Part shown: positions 22,650 to 32,575 of the stretch, piece after piece
Position numbering within the stretch: position 1 is the first letter of the stretch
Layout of the letters: every line of letters begins with the position of its first letter
Assembly (NCBI GenBank): GCA_034401135.1
Contig: JAWZSP010000005.1
Coordinates: 3,038,001-3,102,000 of the forward strand
Source of the DNA: Volutella citrinella
Taxonomy: Eukaryota > Ascomycota > Sordariomycetes > Hypocreales > Nectriaceae
Direction: 5' to 3'
Length of the DNA stretch: 64,000 nt
Notes under the pieces: generated by a model
The model's input: the letters and a program-made list of their open reading frames with translations, nothing else
Told to the model about the DNA's origin: nothing
The model's database searches: none
Program-made: the position numbers and the translations under genes

Positions 22650-24053
22650 CTACAATATTTTGTCCTCCACCACCCGTTGGCCGTCTTGCTTCATCTTAGA
22701 TAGCTTCCGGTCGATCGTCTCACTTTTGTGGCGGACCGCCTCCTCGCGGCGAGCCGCTTCATCCTCAAAGTCTTTGATGATTCCCCGTTTTCTCCTTCTC
22801 GCGGCAGTCAAAGCCTGCATGAAGCCGGCAAACTTATCGACAAACCAGTCTCCTGAACCTTCCCAGTCTTCCACGGTCATTTTGGAAAAGAAGTCATGCT
22901 GTTCCTTTTCGCCCAGGTGACGAAACTGTTCTAGTCTCGCATTGAGGTTGTCGGGAGTTGGACCAAGACCTTTGTGTTCCGATTCCTTAGAAGGATCAAA
23001 GTCGAATGGTTGGTTGTGCAATTCGGCGAACGACATGGAACAAAGAGCCTTATCATCGTATTCAGGACTGTGACGGCGGCGCTTCTTCGTCCCGAAGAGC
23101 GTCGTCGAGCTAGCAACGGGCATGGGGCTTTCGAGAAGTGCCCTTCGGGTTGTATGCTCCGGCTTCTTGGGCTTCGGAGTCATGTGCTCATCCTCCGTCA
23201 TGACGGTCGACCTGTCATCCTCATTGCTGTATTCTTTCATCTGTTGTGACTCAGCCTGCGCTTCAGTCTCAACCCGCGGCTGTTGCCTGACCAAAGACGT
23301 GCTTCTTCGGTGCTCAACCCCAGAGATCTCCCCTGCATGAACTCGTCTGATTCGAACCTCTCTAGTTGGCGGCCTGGGCTCGCGTCGTACGGGAGACGCT
23401 GCACGGAGCTTTTCTTCTTGATGGTGGGGTGAAGACTTCATCTCACCATTGACAATCTCTCGAAATCCATCTCCCATGTGCGACGGGTCATGGCGCGGAA
23501 GCTTTGTCACTAGGCTGATGCGACCATCATCGGCCATATTGAAGAATGAGCTGGGCTGTCCGTCTTTCGGGAGACGAGCTCGGTCCTTGAGGTAGTGCGA
23601 TGGCAAATTCTTCCTAAGATCCAGCGCCAGGTCCGGACCAAGCGCGACTTCTTCTTCCGGTTCGTTTTGAGGTGTGGTGAGCCCCGAGTTCATGAAGCTG
23701 TCACCAAGCTGTGAGCCAGAGAATAAATCTCGGTGCTCTCTAGATGGCTGACTAGGCTTCACCTGGTTCAAGGTTGTTGTTCTCTTAATCGATCGAGCGG
23801 GTGAGCTTTCGGCCACAGACTGCGCTCGGCCTGGGGAGGCGCCATCGTGGGCTGGTGGCGCGGAATAACGAGCTGCTGGTTCAGCGGTATCTACCGTGGC
23901 AGACAGTGGCGGGAGCCCATTAATCGACTGGGGTCGTTCGGCACGGCTTTCGGACACGGATTTGTTGGCATTGGTGTTGGCGGCACTCGCATCGGTGGAT
24001 TGCGCTCGTGCGAAGGCTTGAAGCCGGCTCCTTGACTTGAAGCTCATTGCCAT
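22650..24053 (-). CDS. ECM11: Ecm11-domain protein (meiotic chromosome axis/synapsis family)
   Basis: Single exon, 467 aa. The N-terminal 330 residues are low-complexity, Ser/Pro/Arg-rich and probably disordered. The C-terminal about 130 residues match the Ecm11 family: SMSFAELHNQPFDFDPSKE, then ARLEQFRHLGEKEQHDFFSKM, EDWEGSGDWFVDKFA and a charged helix (RRRKRGIIKDFEDEAARRE) likely to form a coiled coil. A basic KKRRRHSPEYD segment may be a nuclear signal. In budding yeast Ecm11 works with Gmc2 and SUMO in assembling the synaptonemal complex central element; function in filamentous fungi is inferred from the shared domain. Start: ATG at 24053; a second in-frame Met (MSFKSR) follows two codons later. 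Confidence 0.88.
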   Translation of the reverse strand: MAMSFKSRSRLQAFARAQSTDASAANTNANKSVSESRAERPQSINGLPPLSATVDTAEPAARYSAPPAHDGASPGRAQSVAESSPARSIKRTTTLNQVKPSQPSREHRDLFSGSQLGDSFMNSGLTTPQNEPEEEVALGPDLALDLRKNLPSHYLKDRARLPKDGQPSSFFNMADDGRISLVTKLPRHDPSHMGDGFREIVNGEMKSSPHHQEEKLRAASPVRREPRPPTREVRIRRVHAGEISGVEHRRSTSLVRQQPRVETEAQAESQQMKEYSNEDDRSTVMTEDEHMTPKPKKPEHTTRRALLESPMPVASSTTLFGTKKRRRHSPEYDDKALCSMSFAELHNQPFDFDPSKESEHKGLGPTPDNLNARLEQFRHLGEKEQHDFFSKMTVEDWEGSGDWFVDKFAGFMQALTAARRRKRGIIKDFEDEAARREEAVRHKSETIDRKLSKMKQDGQRVVEDKIL

Positions 24054-25096
24054 TCTACTGACAACTGGTCGGCTTGTAACGACTGATCATTCAAGTCGGC
24101 TCTCGATCAGTTTTTAGAGTAGCCCAAGTCTTCTAATGCTTCGTCTTTTCGTCTTCGCTCTCAAGTGCCGCGTTGTCATCACCTTGTGGTTCTCAACGTG
24201 GCTGCTGCGACCTTCGCATGTGTGGCAGACGCGCCACCAAGGGAAGGAAGGGCAAAAACAACAGCCCTATAGAGCATCGGTAAATCAAAGAAACCCAACG
24301 CCCGGCGCGCTTAGAGGTGTCCTCTCGCTGTCGATTTCTGTCGAGTATAGACGGAGGGCAGAAAATGGGCTGAATGGCTGGCAGAAGCAATGCAGGAGGA
24401 ATTTGACTGTAAGTCGCGTCTGGCAAGCGCATTGCATTGATACGAGTCGCGACGTCAGGTGACTGGACTGGCACCAGCAACCCACAGCAGGTAACCAACA
24501 CTGGTAGCTCTAAACTGCTAGGCATACTAAGTACTAAGTTAGGGTGCATTTACATTCATTTACATTGCGATCAAATATTTAAATTCCGACTGATGTTGAG
24601 AGATGGGACTGCGGTTGATCTTGCTGGAAATTTACCAAACTGCGCAGCTGCCTGCAGGCTCACACCGCCTTCCTTGGCCAAACGGCTCAACGTGATCATC
24701 TCCGCAATAATGCTCAGGATGATGAGGCGTCTTGAAAGGCAGTCAATGGTGCTCTCCAGGGTGGAACTCATGCATTGTATTCCATCTGCCCACAAGACTG
24801 CAGAGGCTTCGAACCATCGGACATTAGGAGCGTCTCGTTGAAAATAGTTTCACGTAGAATCATAACGTCGTTTCCGATTTAGATTGACAGCATAGCTGCA
24901 ACTACCAAACAGTTGGGAGCGTATTATATCGCTCTAGTTTCTCGTACGCATCCTTTCGCCGCCTCAACGTCAACCAGCAAGGTCCATAGCTAGAGCTAAC
25001 GGGGTATCTAAGCATATACGGTAAAAATCAGGGTCATTCGTCAAGCCTCCTTCGCCAGGTCTCCATACAGTAGAAATTTGTGAATTATGCTGATAA
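24054..25096. other. intergenic, promoter of the Ecm11-domain gene
   Basis: About 1.04 kb, AT-rich in 24500-25090. It carries the Ecm11-gene promoter and the 3' UTR of the F-box-like gene. Open frames of 118 codons or fewer show no domain. Confidence 0.5.
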
Positions 25097-26559
25097 TCAG
25101 TCAGCAAGGTCCTCATCCATGAGGTATTCCAGGAAGGACGAGCCTGGATGAGATTCCCCACAACAGGGGCAGATGCCATCGTCATCACTATCCCAGTCCA
25201 GATCGTTTATCTCGTAGCCGCTGTACCGAGAGAACTGGATCCACTCGCGACGCGAATCATCACGAAAGACGGGAACTCGCTTCCAGATCACCGTGTCGTC
25301 ATCACGACTTGATGCGGGATGGCCTTCCTCGGCCGGAGCAGGCGGAAGCGCGCCAATTCTCATATGGCCATGGCCCATTGGGTTGCCGATTGAGACATCG
25401 TCGTCGTCATCCAAATGACCTGCTTCTTCATCCTTGCCTTTGGAAGCCCTGATGACTCTCGCGCACCATCGCTTGCCGGGAAGAGGTTGGAGGTAGCGTG
25501 CATGGGCGAGGTATGCAGCAGGTCCATCAAGACACAAGCCTTCATCCTTCAGCATGCCACTCAACTCAGCAGATGCCTTCATACCGGTGTCATCAAATGG
25601 CATCCCGGTGATGTGCAATTCGTTCAGTGTACAACCGAGTTCATGAGATGCTATGTCATGCAGCTCAGGGCCTGAGAAGGGGAGTAGCGTGTCCGAGAAA
25701 TTGACTAGGTCCAGCCGCAGAGACGTGAGGGAAGGAAGAAGGCGAGGGCGGGGTTGCTTCCTGGTCTTGTAGGTTGGATCATATGGCGCACGTAGACCCT
25801 CCAAGAAATCCACAATTTGGTTCCAAGTGTAGCACCGAAAGCCGCCTCGAACCAAGGGTGTTTCCGTAGGCCGAAGGTGGACTTTGAGCAGTTGGTCCTT
25901 CTTCAAGTCCGAATGGTAACATCGATCAAGCTTGTGACGACGTGTGCGGTTGTCATCATAATACCGAGCAATAATGCGGAAGTTGACCTGAGTGATTCGT
26001 TGCCGAAACTCGAACGGCAACTCGGCAAAATTTTGAACAGCCTGGGGGGTGGTAAATGTGAACTGATTCAGTTCCCAGAGATAGCGCTGGCCTTCAACAT
26101 TGAAGGCTTTGCAAGTGGCGAGAAAGTGGATGGATATCTGATTGCCGCCTGCTCTTTCTTTCTCGGTCAAGTTCTCAGTCGTGCGAGGTGACAGAGGGTC
26201 AACAATCGGACTGGAGCTCGTCATGGCGAACTTGAGAATTCGTAGAAGGACTTCTGTAGGAAGATACGGTCGCCCCAGATCTTGGGACGTCATGGAAGAC
26301 CGAGTCTTGCGACCATTTGGATCCAGCTGCTTCATGTGCGTCAAGGCGATTGGGGACCAGGAAATCCCGTTGTCACGCAAGATCCGCTTGAGACGTAAGT
26401 TTTCTTCGTTGAGCGACTGATTGGCGCGCCGCAGAGGATGATTGAAAGCAGCCTTCGCTTGATCCTCCTTATCCCGACACTCCCAGGGGAAAATGGTCTT
26501 GAAAGTGTTAGCTCATTGTAGTAGACGAGCAAGAAAGCAGTACTCACCCGGCCAGCCAT
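25097..26559 (-). CDS. F-box-like protein with acidic C-terminus
   Basis: Exon 1 is only 12 nt (26559-26548, MAGR), then a 50-bp intron (26498-26547, GTGAGT...CAAG), then exon 2 26497-25097; 470 aa. After a helical N-terminus with a coiled-coil-like segment (ANQSLNEENLRLKRIL), PYLPTEVLLRILKFAM (about residue 85) resembles the start of an F-box, the Skp1-binding motif of SCF ubiquitin ligases. A typical fungal F-box-protein continuation follows (IHFLATCKAFNVEGQRYLWE). The middle has leucine-rich segments (LPSLTSLRLDLVNF). The tail is acidic and holds CPCCGESHPGSSF, a possible half zinc site. Substrate unknown. The F-box call is from pattern only; gene structure is more certain than function. 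Confidence 0.8.
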
Positions 26560-28375
26560 CGCGCAGTAGAGATCGACAAGATCAACAACGAGGTGTGATA
26601 CAATGGTGTGAGATGGTGATTTTGTAGAGTTGAAATCCCTCCCAAATTACGGGCGAAAACAAAAAATAGACGTTTGGGTAGAAGAAGAAAACGAAGGAGC
26701 CTGGCCGATAAATGCTCTGCTCAGAAGTGATAAGGCGAGCTGTGGCTCAAGCAGGCGTGACTGGACAAAGGTGGGTCCTTCAATAACCGTAGCGACCGGT
26801 GAAACGTACAATGAGATGGAGGTGAAGAAATGGTGAGGATGGGATGAAGGGTTTACCATCGGGGGTGCAGTGCGGTGAGGGTCGGAGAGAGGTCGTGCAC
26901 CCCAAGTTTGGCAGTGAATTGGGGTACGGGAACAAGGCCGACCAAACTGTGTCAGCTAATCCGTTAGCGACCACAGGCCGGCAGCTGCGCAAAGGGCTCC
27001 TCAAAACGCCAGAAGTGCAGGATGCTAGCGGTGGGTTGATGGATGTAGAGGTTCTAAATGCAGGGCGAGCCTTGAGCGGGTACGTTCGCCGTTGGACTAG
27101 ATCAGTCGCATGCGTGAGGGTCGAAAGTAGAGAGGGCAGAGTGAAGGATCGAAAGGTGAAAGATGGATGAAGGCACGAAGACACAAAGAGGTGGGCCGTC
27201 GAACCCTCGTGTGACGTGATAAGCCCTGCGAGGAGCGGAAAGAGTGCCTGGCCGCCTCCACGCCTGAGCTAAAAGGCAGGAAGGAGCGCGGGGCAGGAGG
27301 TGAATGGCGGAAAGCGCTGGCCGTCTTCAACACCGATCGTATGCGCATAGAGTTTCTGCTAAATCGGCAAATGTCTGGCGCTCATCCTAATCGTACCTTC
27401 CTCATGCCACTAGTGTCGTGCAGCGATAGGAAATGTACGTGTTACAAAGGGTTGGACAGTACTACTAAGGTCTGGAAGAAGGTACGACTGGGTCGGAGGC
27501 GGGAAGGAGCTTGCTGAGTGAGCAGTGGGCGATTGACGAGACAACTTCCTGGTCGCCTTGATTGGGCAAGCGCCAGCCGGCACGTAACGAGATCAGGACG
27601 AGACTCATCTTGGTCGAGTCGTCTGGCGCCGTATGATCTTTGGGAAATAGGCCGGGCCCTTTAGCGTCTTTGACCTTGTGGCCTCTCCCTCGTGATAAGT
27701 GTCACCATTCAAACCAGGGCCCCTGCTCACATCAACGGGCGTGTCCAGCACCGAAGGCGCTCACTGCTGTCTTGTAGACGTTTAGGCATCATCTCGAGGA
27801 ACAAGCCGACATGAGCACAATCTGACCCGACTTTTCTCCCGGAAGAAAACACCCATCCGGCTGGCTATTGACTCGACTGCGGTGCCCGCATTTCAATGTA
27901 ACCATCACAATCAAGGTCAGGTGATCATCCGGATACTACTAACACATGGATGATGGCCCAAAAAAGCCATGAGTACGAGTCACCTCAGCCAGAAGATCGA
28001 TCTACAAATATGCAGCTTGGCAGGGTCTGGATGTGGGCCTTCTGGGCTAGAGGCTTCTGTGGCAGCCCACCAACCCACCTAAGGAGCTAGAAGGCAGCTC
28101 AATTGTAGCATGCTTGCGACGTATCGCTTTTCTAAGTCATGACCTTTGATGTCGATTTCCTGACGTCATGATGCGACGACCCAGAACTGCGTCTGCCTGT
28201 CTATGATGAAGTGGCCGACGGAATGACGGTATGGCAAGACATGCAACAAAAGGAATTTTGTATTTATTTTACGGACATCGCATCAGAGGCACACCGTTTC
28301 ATTTCCATATTCCGAACCAGTGATTCATCCATATTCAACATCCACTATCAATCATAACATCCATCACTCACAAGG
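26560..28375. other. divergent intergenic region, F-box gene / bli-3-like gene
   Basis: About 1.8 kb. No coding region is supportable; small frames at 26844-27170 plus and 26780-27184 minus overlap each other and lack domains. A GATCGATC palindrome lies at 27995-28002. Confidence 0.5.
27995..28002 (+). promoter_or_regulatory. GATCGATC palindrome, candidate light-response element
   Basis: GATCGA is the core bound by the White Collar Complex at early light-responsive Neurospora genes. Here it is palindromic and 374 bp upstream of a bli-3 homologue, a gene named for blue-light induction. Functional role inferred. Confidence 0.35.
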
Positions 28376-29061
28376 ATGTCGTTTTCCAACACCAGCACCG
28401 GCGACGCGCCCGCGGATCCTTACAAAAAGGCGAACAAGCAAGAGGAAATTAGCCTCAAGGTCAAGGTCGATGACCTCGTTCACTTTATGAAAAATTCCAA
28501 GTTTGGCATGATGACGACCCGAGGATCTTCCTCAGGAAATCTCGTCTCTAGATGCATGGCACTGGCCGCAACTGTGTGTACCATTGCTTTATTTATATGC
28601 GGCTCACTCGAACACACCAGCTGACGCGATGTTTTTAGGAGAATGAGGGCATTGACTTACTTTTCCATACCAATACCGAGTCGGGAAAGACGGATGACCT
28701 CGCCGCTGATCCACACGTCAATATCTCGTTTGTGAACCATTCTGGTGAATGGGCATCTGTCGCAGGTCTCGCCAGTATTCTTACGGATCGCGACTTGGTG
28801 TCAAAGCACTACAGTCCGGCACTGAAGGCTTGGCTCGGCGACCTGGGCGATGGAGTCCACGATGGCTCTGCAAAGGACCCCCGCCTCGGAATAATTAGAG
28901 TCAAGATGGTCTCCTCTACATATTCCCTCGTCTCGAAGAACCTTTTCAGCCGCGCCGCAGAGATTGCTACCGGCGCCATCACGGGCAAGCCCGCAGAGGT
29001 GAACCATTTGAGGGAGATAACAGAGGCTGATGTGAGTGCATGGCGTGTTTCCGTATCGTGA
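28376..29061 (+). CDS. bli-3: BLI-3-like pyridoxamine-phosphate-oxidase-fold (flavin-binding) protein
   Basis: Exons 28376-28573 and 28639-29061, 65-bp intron (GTGTGT...TTTTAG), 206 aa. The fold is that of the split-barrel FMN-binding proteins (general stress protein 26 / PNPOx-like): VDDLVHFMKNSKFGMMTTR, RCMALAA, IDLLFHTNTESGKTDDL and HVNISFVNHSGEWASVAG are the characteristic segments, and LGIIRVKMVSSTYSL follows. The Neurospora relative BLI-3 is blue-light inducible; the biochemical reaction is not established. A GTGAGT at 29032 could be read as a second donor, but splicing there leads almost at once to a stop, whereas read-through ends in DVSAWRVSVS; I kept read-through. Confidence 0.9.
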
Positions 29062-29132
29062 AGGAATAGGATGGTGGTTGCAAGGTTTAGTCTCTGCACC
29101 TCCCTATAGTCAAATTGCTTCAGTAGGTGAAT

Positions 29133-30101
29133 CTACAACTGCTTGCCATACTCGGCCTTCCACAATTGGTCCCATTTCTCCTTGTTCACCGCAAAGTGTC
29201 GCACGTAATCGTGCTCCAGTTCATGTGTCCTTCGCCCAAGGAGCACCAAGCTGTGCAGAGGAGGGCCGAGCTCCTCGTCCGCATTGCACAGCTCCTCCAG
29301 GGTGCCGGCCACGAACTTTTCCGTCTTCCCGCCGACTCTGGCCGCGCCTATGGCCAAGCTATCTTTGGTATAAACACCCTCCTTTCGGTCCTCCTCCACC
29401 TCGAGCATCTGCTGGGCGCACTGGCCGACAGTCATGTAACGGGGAGGCTCGAAGATCATGCGTCCCCGAGCCAGGTTCTCCATGCTTTGTTCCTTGACCT
29501 TGATGTCCACTAGCACTAGCGTATGCAACCCAATTGTGCGGTTCTCCTTTATCCGATCGTAGAAGGAGGCGGGCTTCCAGTTGTCCGTGAAGAAGACCAT
29601 GGATACGGTCTGGCCGAAGTTGTACAACTGCAACCCACACGCTCCAATTCCGGACATGATGGAAGCATTAGGAACGGTCCGAACAGGGATTTCAAGTTCT
29701 CGTGCGCGTAGAACGAGATCGGTGTGTGTCGTCGCCCTGGGGGTGTGTTAGCATCGGGGTGTCTTCGATCCGAGTCTGCAACGCACCCGAACGGATCGCC
29801 CACAACAAGGAAGGCAACGTCCTCGGTTTGGGCATCGCGCAAGATCTCGTCGCTGTTCGATTCGACCATCTCTCGATCGGCAACCGTGATTGAGCGGCCA
29901 TAGTACGACTCCTGCGACGAGTCAATGCTGCACCCTTGCGAACGAGTCGACAGTTTCGACACTTACCAGGACCGGCTGGTCAACGAGGAGAATGCTGGTG
30001 TACGCCTCCAGGTAGACGCGAGAGGCCTTCTTTACCACCTCGAGCCCCTTGACGGTGATGTCCGTCTCATCTGAGAGCCCGAGTCCGACTAGATACAACA
30101 T
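29133..30101 (-). CDS. DPH5: diphthine methyl ester synthase
   Basis: Exons 30101-29967, 29911-29787 and 29736-29133 (introns 55 and 50 bp) give 287 aa, the usual Dph5 length. The start [21 protein letters not shown], the ADREMVES segment, VVGDPFGATTHTDL and [20 protein letters not shown] are hallmark motifs of the tetrapyrrole-methylase fold in this family. The enzyme uses S-adenosylmethionine to methylate the modified histidine of elongation factor 2 in the cytosol, the second stage of diphthamide synthesis. It is divergent from SNU23 across only 260 bp, so the two may share a bidirectional promoter. Its 3' end lies 71 bp from the end of the bli-3-like gene. Confidence 0.96.
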
Positions 30102-30361
30102 CTTGTCGAATTTGCGTGTTGTGCCGGATGAAGGTACAAAAGTTGAGTCTGCAGCTGGCAAAAAAAGATGCCCCGCGGCGGGGTACTCTAGTGTTAGGCG
30201 TTGGAGGTGGTGCACCTGGACCCTAGGACGTCATGCCCGTTGATTAATGGCTACCTGGGCCTATAGCACTGCTAGCGCGACCGCGCCCCAGACGGACTTT
30301 TCTGTCGCCGCGTCCCACCGGAGTCGGTTCGACTTTCGCATCCTCACGCCCTTCGACCACC

Positions 30362-31075
30362 ATGTCCGACTCGAAAAAGGGAGGTGCCTACGGCACTCCG
30401 TCGGGCGATACCGACTTCCGAAAAACCTGGGATCTCGACGAGTACGCCGCCAAGGCCAAGGAGCGCGAGGCCAAGGAGAAGGAGGAGGCCAAGGCACGCT
30501 ACGAAGCGAAGCTGGCCGGCAAGAAATACCACAAGCCTCTCACGGGCAACGAGACATACACTTCGGCGCGACGCAATGTGCTCGACCTTACAGCTCAGGT
30601 CGGCAAGACGCAGCTCGTGCCCGCCGGCGCTGGCGTCGGCAAGCGCGGCCGCAGCGCAGGCTTCTACTGCGAGCCGTGCGACCTGACGTTCAAGGACAAC
30701 AAGCAGTTCGTCGAGCATCTCAACAAGCCCCAGCATCTGATCAATACGGGCCAGACGAACGAGGTCAAGCGCGCGACAGCCGAGGAGGTGCACGATCGCA
30801 TCTCGTACTACATCCAGAAACGAGACGAGCTAGAAAAGGAGAAGGCCACCAGCCTCCAGGACAGACTTCAACTGCGCGAGGAGGAGCACGAGAAAGAGCT
30901 CGCGGAGAAGCGTAAGAAGCGACGCGACGAGGCCGAGAAGAAGCGAGTAGACAAGGAAGAAGCTTCAAAGGTGAAAACGGAGTATGGCGACGACGTGCGG
31001 GTAGAAGGCGAGCACGACGAGGATGACATGATGGCGCAGATGGGATTTACTGGATTTGGGACATCGAAGAAGTGA
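30362..31075 (+). CDS. SNU23: U4/U6.U5 tri-snRNP zinc-finger protein Snu23 (ZMAT2)
   Basis: Single exon, 237 aa. The N-terminal DFRKTWDLDEYAAKAKERE motif is diagnostic of the Snu23/ZMAT2 family. A U1-type C2H2 zinc finger follows (FYCEPCDLTFKDNKQFVEHLNKPQH, residues about 99-123), then a long highly charged coiled-coil helix (about 135-205) and an acidic C-terminus ending FTGFGTSKK. Snu23 is part of the spliceosomal B complex near the 5' splice site and acts in the nucleus. Start ATG at 30362. Shares a short divergent intergenic region with DPH5. Confidence 0.95.
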   Translation: MSDSKKGGAYGTPSGDTDFRKTWDLDEYAAKAKEREAKEKEEAKARYEAKLAGKKYHKPLTGNETYTSARRNVLDLTAQVGKTQLVPAGAGVGKRGRSAGFYCEPCDLTFKDNKQFVEHLNKPQHLINTGQTNEVKRATAEEVHDRISYYIQKRDELEKEKATSLQDRLQLREEEHEKELAEKRKKRRDEAEKKRVDKEEASKVKTEYGDDVRVEGEHDEDDMMAQMGFTGFGTSKK

Positions 31076-31723
31076 GGGTTGGGATCGCGGTTATGATACC
31101 CTCTGGTTTCAGCGCGGCTGCGTTGCAGTACACCAGCAATTACCAAAAATGAACGCTATGCGAATTTTGATGTTTTTCATCACAAACGGTTGGTCAATTC
31201 GCTTTCTGAGTCCATGGCGCGCTGGCAAACACGGTGTGGATAACGGTGCATTTGCTCGCCAGCATCGCTGTTGTGTCACCTGGCGATTTCCCGGCAGGCA
31301 AACCCCATTATTGCAACATCACTACGAGACATCTGCACCAGCGAGTAGGTAGGGGCCTTGCCGGGATTTACCTTGCATAGAAAATGGAGGCGCCTGAACT
31401 ACACGCACACGATGACATCGCCAGCTGCATTTGCAGGTCGCCTTGCCGTATGCTCAGTAGTAGCTTTCCACCACCCGGGACCGGCCGTCCCCAACCCAGG
31501 TGCCGTTGCTGCCCCGCGTGCATGCCCCAGTCCCGCACAGTGGGCCTTGATCCTCCACGGCAGCAGCTCACACCACTCAAAGCCGTGCAACTCCACCAGC
31601 CTTCCCTCCGTTGCCTCCGATTCACCTCACGGCTCGCCGGGGCGCACTACTGGCCAGCTTTGTTGGACGTGGCAGGGCTTTTGAAACCACAGAGCGCGAA
31701 CCGGCCTATCGCGTGTCTTCAGA
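31076..31723. other. intergenic between SNU23 and E2 genes
   Basis: About 650 bp, same-strand neighbours. Overlapping frames up to 160 codons around 31384-31866 are shadows or chance. The region should hold the SNU23 3' UTR and the promoter and 5' leader of the E2 gene. Confidence 0.5.
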
Positions 31724-32319
31724 ATGGCCTCGAATTCGGCAGCGGCGGCGTCGCTGCTACAGCGCCAGCTCAAGGAGATGCAGACAGGCAAAGACTTGCC
31801 GGGTATCTCGTGCGGGCTCGTCAACGACAGCAACATCTTCGAGTGGGAGGTGATGTTGATGATTAATGACGACTGCAAGTACTATGGTGGTAAGCTCGTC
31901 GCCCACGGGGACATATTGCATCCCGAGTCTTCATACTGACTGACCCGCGCCCAGGAGGCAACTTCCGAGCTCGACTCGTGTTTCCACCAGGCTACCCACA
32001 CATGCCACCATCCCTCACGTTTCAGCACCCGATACCCTTCCACCCCAACATCTACGAGAGCGGAAAGCTCTGCATCTCGATCCTACATCCACCCGAGGAG
32101 GACGAATATGGGTACGAGGCAGCTTCAGAGCGCTGGAGCCCCGTACAGACCCCCGAGACGATCCTGCTCAGCACCATCAGCCTCTTCCACAGCCCCAACG
32201 ATGAAAGCCCCGCCAACGTCGAGGCTGCTCGCATGTTGCGCGAGGAGCGCGAGGGAAAGCACAAGGACTTCAGGAAGCGATGCCGAAAGTGCGTCAGGGA
32301 GAGCTTGGGCGAAGATTGA
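31724..32319 (+). CDS. ubiquitin-conjugating enzyme E2, Ubc7/UBE2G type
   Basis: Exons 31724-31889 and 31955-32319, 65-bp intron, 176 aa. The UBC fold shows PGYPHMPPSLTFQHPIPFHPN with the HPN motif (85-87) and the catalytic Cys in GKLCISILH (C95). The long insertion after the active site (HPPEEDEYGYEAASERW) and SPVQTPETILLSTISLF identify the Ubc7/UBE2G1-UBE2G2 group. It carries ubiquitin as a thioester for E3 ligases; Ubc7 relatives serve ER-associated degradation, but whether this is the ERAD enzyme or the related Ubc15-type paralogue cannot be decided here. Convergent with ALG1 (256 bp apart). Confidence 0.93.
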
Positions 32320-32575
32320 TGTACCTCAGTCGCGATGCGAGAACCAAGGTGGGCGGAAGTCTGGTCAAGGAGTTCAATGGCGTTGGCAATCCGGGGCGGT
32401 CATCGTGCCAATTTCACAGTATATCAAAACATAACACTCACAATGATGTCGATGGAGCCTTTTTGCACCTACCTCTCCATCCACTCAATGCCGCCGCGAG
32501 ATGTGCCCTGATGATTGTACCCGAGCCATTGGTAATCAATGAAGTTAATTCTTCCATTAAGGACACGCAACCCGC

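Noticed and set aside
29032..29141. Possible third exon of the bli-3-like gene beginning after a GTGAGT at 29032
   Set aside because: All nearby acceptors give tails of zero to twelve residues; read-through fits better.
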